From Natronorubrum tibetense GA33 (lineage in GTDB: Archaea; Halobacteriota; Halobacteria; Halobacteriales; Natrialbaceae): a stretch of 64,000 bases of DNA. Under the pieces are notes generated by a model, which was given only the letters and a program-made list of their open reading frames with translations, did no database searches and was not told the origin of the DNA. Position numbers and translations under genes: made by a program. The stretch spans positions 186,001 through 250,000 of the forward strand of contig NZ_KB913018.1 in NCBI RefSeq assembly GCF_000383975.1, given 5' to 3'. Positions 9,987-18,971 of the stretch are shown piece by piece; within the stretch, counting starts at the first letter, position 1, and each line of letters starts with the position of its first letter.

Positions 9987-10241
9987 GTACTGGGTCTTCC
10001 GTCAAATACTAGAGGCGGCGGTCGGAACAGTATCGTTCCCACCTGATACAGTCCGGCGGTCGTACCCTCTCGCACCGCTCGGCAGCCCATGAGGGTTGCT
10101 GTGAATAAAGAAACATCCCACCATTACTCGCCGCCGGGGGGGAATCTGGCATACCCCCTCATCCTACCTGCTTTCAGCGCCATTGCCAGAGGGCAGGTGA
10201 ATCCCATCAAATGCCTGTTAGCCATTGTTATTTGATGTGAA
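9987..10241 (-). repeat. Dispersed 250-260 bp repeat, copy 2
   Basis: Partner of the repeat at 562-814; both copies start at the same GTACTGG and end at the same point (GCCATTGTTATTT...TGTGAA). On the minus strand the short frame ends GIHLPSGNGAESR-stop, followed by the same GC-rich structured stretch and a GGAAC/GTTCC hairpin. Shared end points argue for a defined unit rather than two chance truncations. A palindrome (10239-10275) lies at its right edge. Confidence 0.6.
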
Positions 10242-10275
10242 GTACCTCGGAGCTTGGCTTCGAAATACTTCACCC
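10239..10275. repeat. Palindrome at the edge of the dispersed repeat
   Basis: The arms GTGAAGTA and TACTTCAC enclose a diverged CCTCGGAGCTTGGCTTCGAA. This is a decayed version of the hairpin at 9060-9095, so probably an IS200/IS605-type end. Confidence 0.5.
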
Positions 10276-10276
10276 A

Positions 10277-10806
10277 CTATGCCGAAAATTCGGCTGTGGT
10301 CATTCTTCCTAAGTATTCTGCGCTCACGTATCGATATTCAATTTGCTCTGAAAAAACGTACTCTGGGAGCAACGTCTCTGCGGCCCGGCCTGCAGGTTTG
10401 TCTGTCGTCAAAAAACGACTCGCTCGGCTTCACCATTGTCGAGGAGCATTGCTGCAAGACCAATAAGAGCTGTATCCGCTTTTTCGATGAGATCCTCCGG
10501 AGGATCTGTATCATTCGAAATGAATCATCTGGCAGCATCCATGATGCCGGAGACAAGCGGATTCTCATATGTAAGTTCATCAGCTACAACAATCCATCCC
10601 TCTTCGATGCCCTCTTGCCACGGTATCTTACTCGAGGGGTAGTACTCATCCTCAGGCTCACCTCCTAACTCGAGATGCACTCATTGGGGAATACATAGCG
10701 AGACTCCTGCCTGGCGGACTGCATTGCGTAGTTGCTGATATTTTGTAGTGTCTGGTCCACCACAACGGATGAATACACCTGTATCTACGATATACGCCGT
10801 CTTCAT
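10277..10806 (-). pseudogene. PIN-domain toxin, degraded
   Basis: Read from the ATG at 10806 the frame begins MKTAYIVDTGVFIRCGGPD, a PIN-domain N-terminus with its first catalytic Asp. It has two in-frame TGA stops (after SLCIPQ, and after MDAAR) and one frameshift after ERVVF. Restoring the frame gives LTTDKPAGRAAETLLPEYVF and a C-terminus ending at the TAG at 10277-10279. LIEKADTALIGLAAMLLDN carries the middle acidic residues. The start overlaps the stop of the HTH gene by 4 bp (ATGA), so the two formed an operon. The toxin-like partner is dead while the regulator is intact. Confidence 0.75.
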
Positions 10807-11333
10807 TCGTCGTTTCGGTGCTGGAGAACCACTGGTTCGAGTGCCTGAAGAATGATTTCAGATTCCATCGGAGACACATCAAGTTCACGGGCCATGATTC
10901 GGTGGTTAACAGTGCCATCGATATATTCGTGAGCGTACTCGAGGGCAGTTGCCAAGCCGTCCATTCCATGGCGATCAAGGTAGACGTCAATATCGGTGTC
11001 TCGTTCACGACGACCAACTGCATCGACAAGTTCGGCAGTGATCGTTCGGGCTTCACCATCCGTCGTCAATGTGATCGAGAGTGGCTCAGTTGTGAACTCG
11101 TATGGTCGCTCCTCGCGTGTCTTCGTTACTAGACCGGCGTCCTCGAGTTTTCTCACGTAATCGTAGGCCGTTCCCTGGGGAATCTCGAGATCGGTAATCA
11201 TGTCCTCGACAGTCGCTCCATCAGTCTGTAGGACGTAAGTATAGATCCGAGCGAGTGTCGGATTTTCCAGCAGATCAACGAGCATTCGAAGTTGCTCAAT
11301 TGGCACCTCAGACGGAGTCGTAGACTGCGACAT
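10803..11333 (-). CDS. HTH regulator/antitoxin-like protein paired with a PIN gene
   Basis: 176 residues. Residues about 22-75 form a winged helix (LARIYTYVLQTDGATVEDMI, then GTAYDYVRKLEDAGLVTKTR); a beta-rich middle and a helical C-terminus (HEYIDGTVNHRIMARELDVS) follow. It is coupled by ATGA overlap to the decayed PIN gene downstream. This arrangement suggests it acted as antitoxin or autorepressor. A near-perfect 30-bp palindrome just upstream (11335-11364) is the obvious operator. I do not know a characterised homologue. Confidence 0.72.
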   Translation of the reverse strand: MSQSTTPSEVPIEQLRMLVDLLENPTLARIYTYVLQTDGATVEDMITDLEIPQGTAYDYVRKLEDAGLVTKTREERPYEFTTEPLSITLTTDGEARTITAELVDAVGRRERDTDIDVYLDRHGMDGLATALEYAHEYIDGTVNHRIMARELDVSPMESEIILQALEPVVLQHRNDE

Positions 11334-11334
11334 C

Positions 11335-11364
11335 TTATTATGAGTTATGCATAATTCGTAATAA
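11335..11364. promoter_or_regulatory. 30-bp palindromic operator over the HTH/PIN promoter
   Basis: TTATTATGAGTTATG is followed directly by the near-exact inverse CATAATTCGTAATAA (13 of 15 positions pair), centred on ATGCAT at 11347-11352. It begins 2 bp before the ATG at 11333 and covers the AT-rich stretch where the TATA box of that gene must lie. A dimeric regulator binding here would block transcription, pointing to autoregulation. Confidence 0.7.
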
Positions 11365-11508
11365 CGCTTCCGCTGGTTGCCTTGAGTCAGGGGATGAACG
11401 CTGATCGTCTACTCAGTTTTCGTGGTAGAGGGGGAATGCGCCCCGTATAAGCTGGGTTGCAGACTGGAATGTCCTCGAATTATACTGAGTTGCTACCAAA
11501 CCCACCAC

Positions 11509-11567
11509 ATGAGTAGCACATGTAGCCATCTCGAATGTCTGTTACAGGTATCTGTAATAGACATCTG
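11509..11567. repeat. TTACAG-type palindromic repeat, copy B
   Basis: Second copy of the 59-bp block at 1921-1979, starting at the same ATGAGTAGCACA and ending at the same ATCTG. It lies in an otherwise empty stretch between the HTH operon and the IS630 element. Confidence 0.7.
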
Positions 11568-11639
11568 ATTTTTGTCTTTCTCCAGGATCCTCTGAACAAA
11601 GACGATGACAGAGTATTCGTTGCCATTCTCACCCAACTT

Positions 11640-12694
11640 CTATAGTAACCGTTAGAACTGTTTACTCAGGAATTGTCGTTAAACGCAGTGGACCATCTCG
11701 ACAAAATCTCTGTCGAGGAATTACAAGATGCCCTCGGCAACGTGGAGGGAAAGAAGCCGACACAACGGCTATTAGCTGCAATAGCGTACAAAAATGGCCT
11801 CACACAGACTGAACTAGCCGAATGGTACGGCGTTCAGCGACGGACAATCTATAGCTGGCTCAAGCGACTCGACACCGACGAATCGCTTGAGCAGGCCGTT
11901 ACTGATGTTCACCGATCTGGGAGAAAGAGAAAGCTCTCAGAAAGTGAGCAAGAAGAATTCGAAGAAACTGTCCACGAATCGCCTGCGGAAGTTGGGTTTG
12001 GTGCGCCGACGTGGACGCCGGCGCTGGTCCAACAGTATCTTAACGAGACATACGATGTCGAATACTCAATCCCGAGTTGCCGACGGTTGCTCAAAGAAGC
12101 GGGATTGAGCTATCAGAAACCACGCCGTACAGTCGTTGAATCTGATGCTGGTGAGCAAGAAACGTTCCGCGATGAACTTAAACAAAGCGGCGGGAAATGG
12201 ACGCCACAGTAGTCCGTATCGATCAGACCAAGAAATCTGTTCAAGTAGAGCCGCGTGCCACAGGGAAACCACGCGGCACGTGGCCAACTATCAAACTATC
12301 TGGGCAACGCGACTGGACGTGTCTCTTGGGCGCAATCACCGAGGACGGTGATCGCTTTTTTTCGATTCGAAGAGTACGTGACTGCCGATCACGCAAAAAT
12401 TTCATTTCCACAATATATGAAAGTTCGAGGATGGCTTGATCATTGTGCTGGATAGAGCACCGTATTTTCAGACGTCAGCCGGCACGGACCTAGCGACCCG
12501 TGACGACCTCACCCTCGTCAGGTTGCCGGCGTGCTCTCCAGAGCCAAATCCGGTCGAAGAGTACTAGAGACAACTTAATCAGCGCTTAGCAACCGGTTTT
12601 TGACTTACTTCGTGAACTCACAACAGCGATCGATGCCGCTCTTGATCAACTCACTGTACCTAAAGTGAGCAATTATTTCTAACGCTTACTATAG
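11640..12694 (+). mobile_element. IS630-family insertion sequence, decayed
   Basis: The inverted ends are clear: CTATAGTAACCGTTAGAA at 11640-11657 and its inverse TTCTAACGCTTACTATAG at 12677-12694, one mismatch in 18. TA dinucleotides at both outer edges fit the TA target preference of IS630/Tc1-mariner elements. The element is about 1.05 kb and contains one transposase gene broken by several mutations. Confidence 0.82.
11673..12682 (+). pseudogene. IS630-family transposase, multiply frameshifted
   Basis: The N-terminal HTH part is open to 12212 (LTQTELAEWYGVQRRTIYSW is the helix-turn-helix). The DDE part starts in another frame at 12197 (ATVVRIDQTKKSVQVEPRA, first Asp) and runs through QRDWTCLLGAITEDGDRFF. 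Further shifts follow near 12360 and 12420; the second Asp motif LIIVLDRAPYFQ and the NPVEEY Glu motif lie in a third frame that ends in a TAG, then QLNQRL, a TGA and finally PKVSNYF-stop. The first overlap might be programmed frameshifting, but the later shifts and stops make the gene dead. Confidence 0.82.
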
Positions 12695-12805
12695 GAATAG
12701 ACGACCTAAGTAGTGACTATTATTGTATCTAAACGGGAAATATTTGATGTTATGATAATAAGAGAAGGCAGAACATTTAGCAGTGTACCGTCCCTGTTTG
12801 ACCAC

Positions 12806-14032
12806 ATGGTAGAGATTGACACTACTAGATTACGAGAAACGTTTGAAACGTACTCATCAATTGGACAGACAGATAACGACGGACTTCACCGATTAACACT
12901 CTCTGAGGAGGATGCACGTGTTCGAGACCAGTTCGTCTCAGACCTTGAACAATTAGGACTTGAGGTTCGAATCGACGAGATTGGAAACATATTCGGCAGG
13001 CGTGAGGGACAGAGCCCGGACGCCGCGCCAGTGCTCGTCGGTTCACATTTGGATTCGCAACCGTATGGTGGTCGGTTCGACGGACAACTTGGCGTACTGA
13101 CGGCCCTGGAAGCACTTCGTACGTTCGAAGATGAAGAGATCAAACATGAACGACCGATCGAGATCGTCAACTGGACAAATGAAGAAGGATCACGGTTCAA
13201 ACCCGCTTTGATGGGGAGTGGGACTTTCGTTGGCGAGTTTAGTGTTGATAAAACTCTGGCAGAGACGGATGCTGACGGTGTGACAGTGGAGGAAGCGCTC
13301 GAGGCGATCGGTTACCGTGGCGACGAGTCGTGTGAACCGCGTGAAGAAATTCACTCCTACCTTGAGCTACACGTCGAGCAGGGTCCGATTCTCGAGGACA
13401 ACGAAGTCGCCGTGGGTATTGTCGATGGGATCTATGGGATGGCGTGGCTCGAAGCAACGGTTCACGGAGAGTCAGATCATGCAGGGCCATCCCCGGTTTA
13501 TTCCCGGCAAGATGCACTCGTCGCGGCCGCTGACGTGGTCTTGAATGTCAGAAGGTTATCTAGTCGTGTAGCCGACGATGTAGTGACGACCGTCGGTGAA
13601 CTCGAGGTTGGTCCAGGTTCAATTAATGTAGTTCCATCATCAGCCGAATTTACTGTTGACGTACGTAGTTATGACGACGACGCAGTCGCCGAACTGGTCT
13701 CGTGTGTTGAAAACGAACTGGATGCAGCGTGTGCACGCGAAAACACTACGTATGATCTCGAGGAAATTTGGAGAATTACGCATACTGAGTTCTCATCAGT
13801 TGTTCGTGAATCCGCACTAGAGGCTGCAAATGTGCTCAACATTCCACACCAGCAGATGATTGGTGGAGCAGGTCACGATGCATCCTACTTGAACGAGATT
13901 ACAGATGCTGGAATGCTTTTTGTCCCGAGCGTCGACGGGAAAACCCATAATGAGGCAGAGTACACCGAGTGGTCCGACGTCATCGGAGGAGCAAAGGTGT
14001 TCACTGAGACGATGCGACGATTAGCTAGTTAG
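12806..14032 (+). CDS. Zn-dependent carbamoylase (M20 hydantoinase/carbamoylase family)
   Basis: 408 residues from the ATG at 12806; an upstream GTG at 12713 would add 31 residues in AT-rich, promoter-like DNA and is less likely. Family enzymes remove the carbamoyl group from N-carbamoyl amino acids, beta-ureidopropionate or allantoate, giving amine, CO2 and ammonia. Metal ligands are visible: GSHLDSQPYGGRFDGQLGV (His, Asp), NWTNEEGSRF (Glu), HVEQGPILE (His) and KTHNEAEYTEW (His). The dimerisation lid is interrupted by DHAGPSPVYSRQDAL. It converges with the decarboxylase/ABC operon and belongs to the same AT-rich island. With the deiminase at 22797-23927 it could form a guanidino-to-ureido-to-amine route. 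The exact substrate cannot be told. Confidence 0.82.
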   Translation: MVEIDTTRLRETFETYSSIGQTDNDGLHRLTLSEEDARVRDQFVSDLEQLGLEVRIDEIGNIFGRREGQSPDAAPVLVGSHLDSQPYGGRFDGQLGVLTALEALRTFEDEEIKHERPIEIVNWTNEEGSRFKPALMGSGTFVGEFSVDKTLAETDADGVTVEEALEAIGYRGDESCEPREEIHSYLELHVEQGPILEDNEVAVGIVDGIYGMAWLEATVHGESDHAGPSPVYSRQDALVAAADVVLNVRRLSSRVADDVVTTVGELEVGPGSINVVPSSAEFTVDVRSYDDDAVAELVSCVENELDAACARENTTYDLEEIWRITHTEFSSVVRESALEAANVLNIPHQQMIGGAGHDASYLNEITDAGMLFVPSVDGKTHNEAEYTEWSDVIGGAKVFTETMRRLAS

Positions 14033-14089
14033 GATCACACATCTAACACACGTTATTAACCACGTGTGTAGGTAGGCCAGCCAACATTT

Positions 14090-15778
14090 TCAATCCTGAA
14101 CTAATACATCAACTACCGATGGCCCATCTTCAGACAATGCGCCCTTGAGAGCGGTCGAAAGGTTTGATGGAGACTCGACAAATCGTCCTTTTGCTCCATG
14201 GCTCGCAGCATTTGCAGGTATATCAACTGGCGGTTCAAAATCCATGCCAATATACTCGTAATCGTTCTCAGATCCATCAAAAATCCGTTGCATATTATCT
14301 TTCAAAATCCGATAGTTACGATTATCTGGCACCACAACAGTGAGATCAATGTCATAGCGAGACGCTGAATAGAGAGTGTTTGGATAGTAGAGATATGAAC
14401 CATCACCAATAATCCCAACTACGTGCCGAGACCAGGGCCCTTCTTTCTCTGCAATTGCGGCGCCAACCGTTGCTGGTAACCCATAACCGAGACCGCCACT
14501 CTTGTTAGAGATGAGATGTTCCGGCTGGAGATCCCATTGTGTCCGAATTGAAGCGGCAGTTGTTATAGCTTCGTTCACCAAGAGAGCGTCAGGCGTCAAC
14601 TCATGAAGATTTTTGATTAGACCATCCTTTGATATGAGTTCTTCCTCACTCATCGAATCGGTTTCTTTAGAGGCCCAGTTTGATTCTATCTCCTGCTTTG
14701 TGGTCTGAAGCCGTTTTTGTCTTTCGTTGTCAGATAATTTATTCGCCACCATTTCGTTCAACTCTTGCGCTACCAAGCCAGGGTCGCCAATCACAGTGGC
14801 GTCAGAACGCAAATTCTTTCCCAGCTGCCACGGATCGTGTCCCAGATGAATACAAGTGGCATTATCAGGAATAAGTGGATTTTCGTGCTTCAATTCGGTT
14901 GTGTGGGTCGAACAACCGATAAATACCAATGTGTCCGCCTCCATAGCTTTAGCCGCACCTTCCTCTCTTGAAGAGATGAAAGATGCCCATTGCTCATGTG
15001 AGGAAGGGAAATTGACCTCGGCTGAAAGGATTTCTCCATGAACTCTGGCGCCTGTCGTTTCAGCCAGATCAACCACGGCTTCGATCGCTTGTGAGCCGGA
15101 ATGTGCTACGTGGTCACCAACAATTAGTATTGGTTCAGTTGCATCGATGAGATGTTTTGCTGCACGCTCAAGATTCTCGGGTGCGCCACATCCAGCTGTT
15201 GGTATATCTCCGAGTGGTTCTACCTGACTGCTTAGTTCGGCAGTCATCACATCGAGCGGAAGGTCAAGAAAAACTGGACCTGTTGGCGGTGTTCGGGCAA
15301 CTCGGAATGCTCGACGAAGCATTGTTGGAAGTGATTGGACATCCTTGACTTCAGCACTCCATTTCGTGAATTGCTCCGCCATGCGTACAAGGTTTCCATG
15401 AAGAATCGGTTCCTCGTGTTGAAATCCTGTATCATGGTTTCCAGCTGTGATAACTAACGGGGCATTCGCAAACATAGATCCATATAGATTTCCAAGTCCA
15501 TGAGCAAGACCGGGAGTGATATGAAGGTTTACTACTCCCACAGGGTTTATTTCCGGGTTATGATGAGAGTGATATCTCCTTGTACTCGCATAGCCTGCTG
15601 CCATACCGACAGCAATATCTTCATGTAACCCAAGAATGTATTGAAGTTCTGAATCCGCTAGTGAGTTCATCACTGGTAGTTCTGTTGTCCCAGGGTTTCC
15701 AAAGAGATGTGTGACCCCATACTCTTGCAATGCATTGACAAAATAATCTGCACCAGTTTGTCTAGCTTTGTCTGTCAT
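14090..15778 (-). CDS. Thiamine-diphosphate enzyme, benzoylformate decarboxylase-like
   Basis: 562 residues with the three domains of the ThDP decarboxylase/acetolactate synthase family. The activating Glu is E53 (GLHEDIAVGMAAGYA), a His sits at H86 (VVNLHITPGLAHG), and the motif GNPGTTELP at 28-36 resembles benzoylformate decarboxylase GNPGSNELP, with Thr in place of its active-site Ser. The cofactor motif is GDGSYLYYPNTLY with DNRNY. Likely reaction: non-oxidative decarboxylation of a 2-oxo acid to an aldehyde; a carboligase is an alternative. It is the last gene of the run that starts with the substrate-binding protein at 21530, 171 bp after the ATPase gene. Confidence 0.75.
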   Translation of the reverse strand: MTDKARQTGADYFVNALQEYGVTHLFGNPGTTELPVMNSLADSELQYILGLHEDIAVGMAAGYASTRRYHSHHNPEINPVGVVNLHITPGLAHGLGNLYGSMFANAPLVITAGNHDTGFQHEEPILHGNLVRMAEQFTKWSAEVKDVQSLPTMLRRAFRVARTPPTGPVFLDLPLDVMTAELSSQVEPLGDIPTAGCGAPENLERAAKHLIDATEPILIVGDHVAHSGSQAIEAVVDLAETTGARVHGEILSAEVNFPSSHEQWASFISSREEGAAKAMEADTLVFIGCSTHTTELKHENPLIPDNATCIHLGHDPWQLGKNLRSDATVIGDPGLVAQELNEMVANKLSDNERQKRLQTTKQEIESNWASKETDSMSEEELISKDGLIKNLHELTPDALLVNEAITTAASIRTQWDLQPEHLISNKSGGLGYGLPATVGAAIAEKEGPWSRHVVGIIGDGSYLYYPNTLYSASRYDIDLTVVVPDNRNYRILKDNMQRIFDGSENDYEYIGMDFEPPVDIPANAASHGAKGRFVESPSNLSTALKGALSEDGPSVVDVLVQD

Positions 15779-15949
15779 GCAAGTATAATTCGATGGTGGA
15801 CATAATAAATACCCATGTTAAAATATATTGCCGAAAAATGACATCAATAGCTGTTTGTTATCAAAACGCCGGTTGTTGTACAATCATCATCAAGTTGATA
15901 TCCTGATAACATTCAAATCAATTGAGTGGTCTCTGCGGGCGGGGTGGAA

Positions 15950-18055
15950 TTAATTATCTGGATTATTTTCCTTCTGGTTGATGTCGGACATCATATCAGA
16001 TTTGTCTAATAGACATGAGACTCTGTGTTGGCTATCTTCGGAGGGATCAACTTCTCTAAGTTGAGGGTGCTTCGCTTCACACTCATCACCAATTTTCTGG
16101 GGACAACGTGTTTGAAACGGACAGCCACTTGGAGGGTTCCGTGGACTTGGTACATCGCCATCTAACCGTATCCGAGTCATCTTTTCAGATGGATCAGTTG
16201 AAGGAATGCTTGATAACAACGCACGTGTATATGGATGGTATGGGGGCTCAAAGATTTCAGCTTTCGTCCCGACCTCCATTATTTCGCCAAGATACATGAT
16301 CGCAACGCGATCACAGATATAATTAATTACACTAAGATCATGGCTAATAAATAAGTATGAGGTGTTATATTCGTCACGTAGCTCTTCCAATAGTTGCAAT
16401 ATGCTGGCCTGTACACTAACGTCAAGTGCTGATACGGGTTCATCAAGCACAATAAACGAGGGATTCGCAGCAAACGCTCGAGCGATCGCAACACGTTGTT
16501 TTTCACCTCCAGAGAGTTCAGCAGGATATCTTGAAGCGAACTCGATCCCGAGATCGACATCTTCGAGAAGTTGGATAATCCGATCTTCTCGCTCTTCGGG
16601 CGATAGATCGGTAAACAGTTTGAGTGGCCGCTCCAGGGTCGAATAAATAGTTTTCTTCGGGTTGAGACTGGAATCCGGGTTCTGGAACACGACTTGACAT
16701 TCAGAGCGGAACTGCTGGAGATTACGTTCCGAGCGCGACGTAACTTCCTGGTCACGGAATCGAATGGTCCCAGAAGTCGCATCTAGCAGTTTTAAGAGTG
16801 TTTTACCGAGTGTACTTTTCCCACATCCACTTTCCCCAACTATTCCAAGAGTCTCTGATTCATGAATTTCAAAGCTAACCCCATTAACCGCTTTCACAGG
16901 GTTGCTGCTACCGAAGATGCGGTCAATTAAGGAAGAGTCATCAAAGTGCTTCGAAATATTTTTAACTTCAAGAAGTGATTCACCAATGTCATTAGTTGTG
17001 TGCTTTTCGCCGCCCATCGTAGTGGGATTTGATTGCGCTTGCTCCCAGTGAATGCACCGAGAAGTATGCGGTGGGTTTGAGGACACTTGGACTTCATGGA
17101 CGTTCTCTGATTTGCATTCGTTAGTAGCAAACTCACACCTGTCTGCAAAAATACAGCCTGTTGAGATGTCTGTTAGATCAGGAAGATGGCCTGGAATCGC
17201 TTTCAACGTTTTTTCCCGTGTGACCTGTGGTAATGCTGCGAGTAGACCTTGTGTATAAGGGTTTGAGGGGGTCGTGAAAACATCATTCACACGGCCACGT
17301 TCCATGATTTCTCCTGCATATAATATGCCGACGCGGTCCGCCGTCTCTGCGATGACACCGAGATTATGCGTGATCAGCATGATACTAGTTCTATACTCTT
17401 CTTTCAACTCTTTGATCAAATCCAATATTTTTGCTTGAGTAGTGACGTCTAGGCCGGTCGTAGGTTCATCTAAAATTAGTAATTCGGGACTGCATGAAAG
17501 TGCCATTGCAACAAGCACTCTCTGTTGCATACCGCCGGACAGCTCATGTGGATAGCGGTCAGCATTATATTCTGGGTCTGTGATATTCACATCCTCGAGC
17601 AATTCATATACTTTCTCTTTTGCCTCAGATTTTGTAACGTCTTGGTGGAGACGAATCGTTTCTGCGATTTGTTCGCCAATGCGAATGCTTGGGTTCAGTG
17701 ATTTTTTCGGATCTTGTGGCACATGTGCAATTTCATTTCCCCGAATAGAGAGCAATTCATTCTCCGAGAGTTCGCTCATAGAGCGATCCTTGAACGCAAT
17801 TTCTCCCTCAGTGATACGTCCATTGCTGCTTAGGTATCGCAGAATAGCTTTTGCTAATGTACTTTTCCCACTCCCGCTCTCTCCGGCAATTCCGAGGGTC
17901 TCTCCCCGTTGAATTGAGAGTGTAATGTCCCGAAGTGCTTTTAGTGGTCCACGGTTAGTTTCAAACTCGACGTTCAGCGATTCGATACTCAACACGGACT
18001 CTTCTGCTAAGTCTATGCTTGGATCGGCTGGTGTCTCCTGGATATTGTTGTTCAT
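15950..18055 (-). CDS. ABC importer ATPase, DppD-DppF fusion
   Basis: 701 residues carrying two complete nucleotide-binding domains. First: Walker A GESGSGKST at about 58-66, signature LSGGMQQR, Walker B LLILDEPTTGLD. Second: Walker A GESGCGKST, signature LSGGEKQR, Walker B FIVLDEPVSALD. Each ends in the Cys-containing oligopeptide-transporter tail (CIFADRCEFATNEC and GCPFQTRCPQKIGDEC). Such fused ATPases power Dpp/Opp-type importers. It lies 22 bp after the second permease gene, in one transcription unit with both permeases and the binding protein. Nothing is broken. Confidence 0.88.
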   Translation of the reverse strand: MNNNIQETPADPSIDLAEESVLSIESLNVEFETNRGPLKALRDITLSIQRGETLGIAGESGSGKSTLAKAILRYLSSNGRITEGEIAFKDRSMSELSENELLSIRGNEIAHVPQDPKKSLNPSIRIGEQIAETIRLHQDVTKSEAKEKVYELLEDVNITDPEYNADRYPHELSGGMQQRVLVAMALSCSPELLILDEPTTGLDVTTQAKILDLIKELKEEYRTSIMLITHNLGVIAETADRVGILYAGEIMERGRVNDVFTTPSNPYTQGLLAALPQVTREKTLKAIPGHLPDLTDISTGCIFADRCEFATNECKSENVHEVQVSSNPPHTSRCIHWEQAQSNPTTMGGEKHTTNDIGESLLEVKNISKHFDDSSLIDRIFGSSNPVKAVNGVSFEIHESETLGIVGESGCGKSTLGKTLLKLLDATSGTIRFRDQEVTSRSERNLQQFRSECQVVFQNPDSSLNPKKTIYSTLERPLKLFTDLSPEEREDRIIQLLEDVDLGIEFASRYPAELSGGEKQRVAIARAFAANPSFIVLDEPVSALDVSVQASILQLLEELRDEYNTSYLFISHDLSVINYICDRVAIMYLGEIMEVGTKAEIFEPPYHPYTRALLSSIPSTDPSEKMTRIRLDGDVPSPRNPPSGCPFQTRCPQKIGDECEAKHPQLREVDPSEDSQHRVSCLLDKSDMMSDINQKENNPDN

Positions 18056-18077
18056 TTTAATATGTTTTGGAAGTTAT

Positions 18078-18971
18078 TTAGTTGTCCTCAACGACATCAC
18101 GGAGACCGTCACCAAGTAGATTGAACCCGATAACGGTTAATGATAACGCAACACTTGGTGCTAGAAGAAACCAGGGAGTATGGTAGATATGGTTTCGAGC
18201 TTCAGCTACCATATATCCCCAGTCCGGTGTCGGTGGTTGTGCACCGAGTCCGAGGAACGAGAGTGAAGTGGCGACGAGTATCGCGTATCCAACACGGATT
18301 GAACCTTCAACAATAATTGGCCCGCTAATATTCGGCAGAATTTCGCGGTACATGATATACGTTGATGACTCTCCTCGGACCTTTGCAGCCTTTACAAACT
18401 CCTCATTCTTCACTGAGAGTGTACTGGCACGTACAATTCTAGCGATTCGGGGTGCATATACCAATCCGACAGCGAGAATCGCGTTCCACATGCTTGCGGA
18501 AAGCGCAGTTAGGATCAAAAGCGCAAGTATGAGTGTTGGGAAACTCATCATCACGTCCATTAAGCGCATGATCGCTTCATCGATTTTCCCCCCAGAGTAT
18601 CCAGCAGCAAGTCCAATCGGAACCCCCAGAGTCAACGCTAACGTACTAGCGACCAGTCCCATAACAAGACTTGTCTGACCACCTAACAACACGCGTGAAA
18701 TGATATCACGTCCGTAGTTATCTGTCCCCATTGGATGCTCGACGCTTGGAGAAGCGTATCTGTTATCGGCATTTGTTTCAGTGGGACTGTGGGGTGCGAG
18801 CATCGGTCCAAACATACTTCCAAACACCAATGGAATTAGGATGATGATTCCGATGAGTGCACTACGATTGTTCGAGAGTTTTTTAACGAACGTAATTGAA
18901 CGCTCGGTCCGGCTTGGTAACTCTACTGACCCTGACTCCGTCTGTTTTGATTGAGAGATGCTTTCTGTCAT
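18078..18971 (-). CDS. Dpp/Opp-type ABC permease, DppC-like
   Basis: 297 residues, inner-membrane subunit. A cytoplasmic N-terminus precedes the first membrane segment (LIGIIILIPLVFGSMFG), followed by the GTDNYGRDIISRVL motif typical of the C-type subunit. Five further membrane spans and the ATPase-docking loop (ILPNISGPIIVEGSIRVGYA) follow. The start overlaps the stop of the upstream permease by 4 bp, so translation is coupled. Confidence 0.87.
   Translation of the reverse strand: MTESISQSKQTESGSVELPSRTERSITFVKKLSNNRSALIGIIILIPLVFGSMFGPMLAPHSPTETNADNRYASPSVEHPMGTDNYGRDIISRVLLGGQTSLVMGLVASTLALTLGVPIGLAAGYSGGKIDEAIMRLMDVMMSFPTLILALLILTALSASMWNAILAVGLVYAPRIARIVRASTLSVKNEEFVKAAKVRGESSTYIMYREILPNISGPIIVEGSIRVGYAILVATSLSFLGLGAQPPTPDWGYMVAEARNHIYHTPWFLLAPSVALSLTVIGFNLLGDGLRDVVEDN

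Noticed and set aside
10225-10668. A 147-codon plus-strand frame
   Set aside because: It is antisense to the decayed PIN gene, whose conserved blocks can be read on the minus strand in consecutive frames; the plus product has no haloarchaeal acidity.
12713-12805. Upstream GTG start of the carbamoylase
   Set aside because: The added 31 residues are hydrophobic and isoleucine-rich, in AT-rich DNA that looks like a promoter; the family normally begins close to the ATG at 12806.
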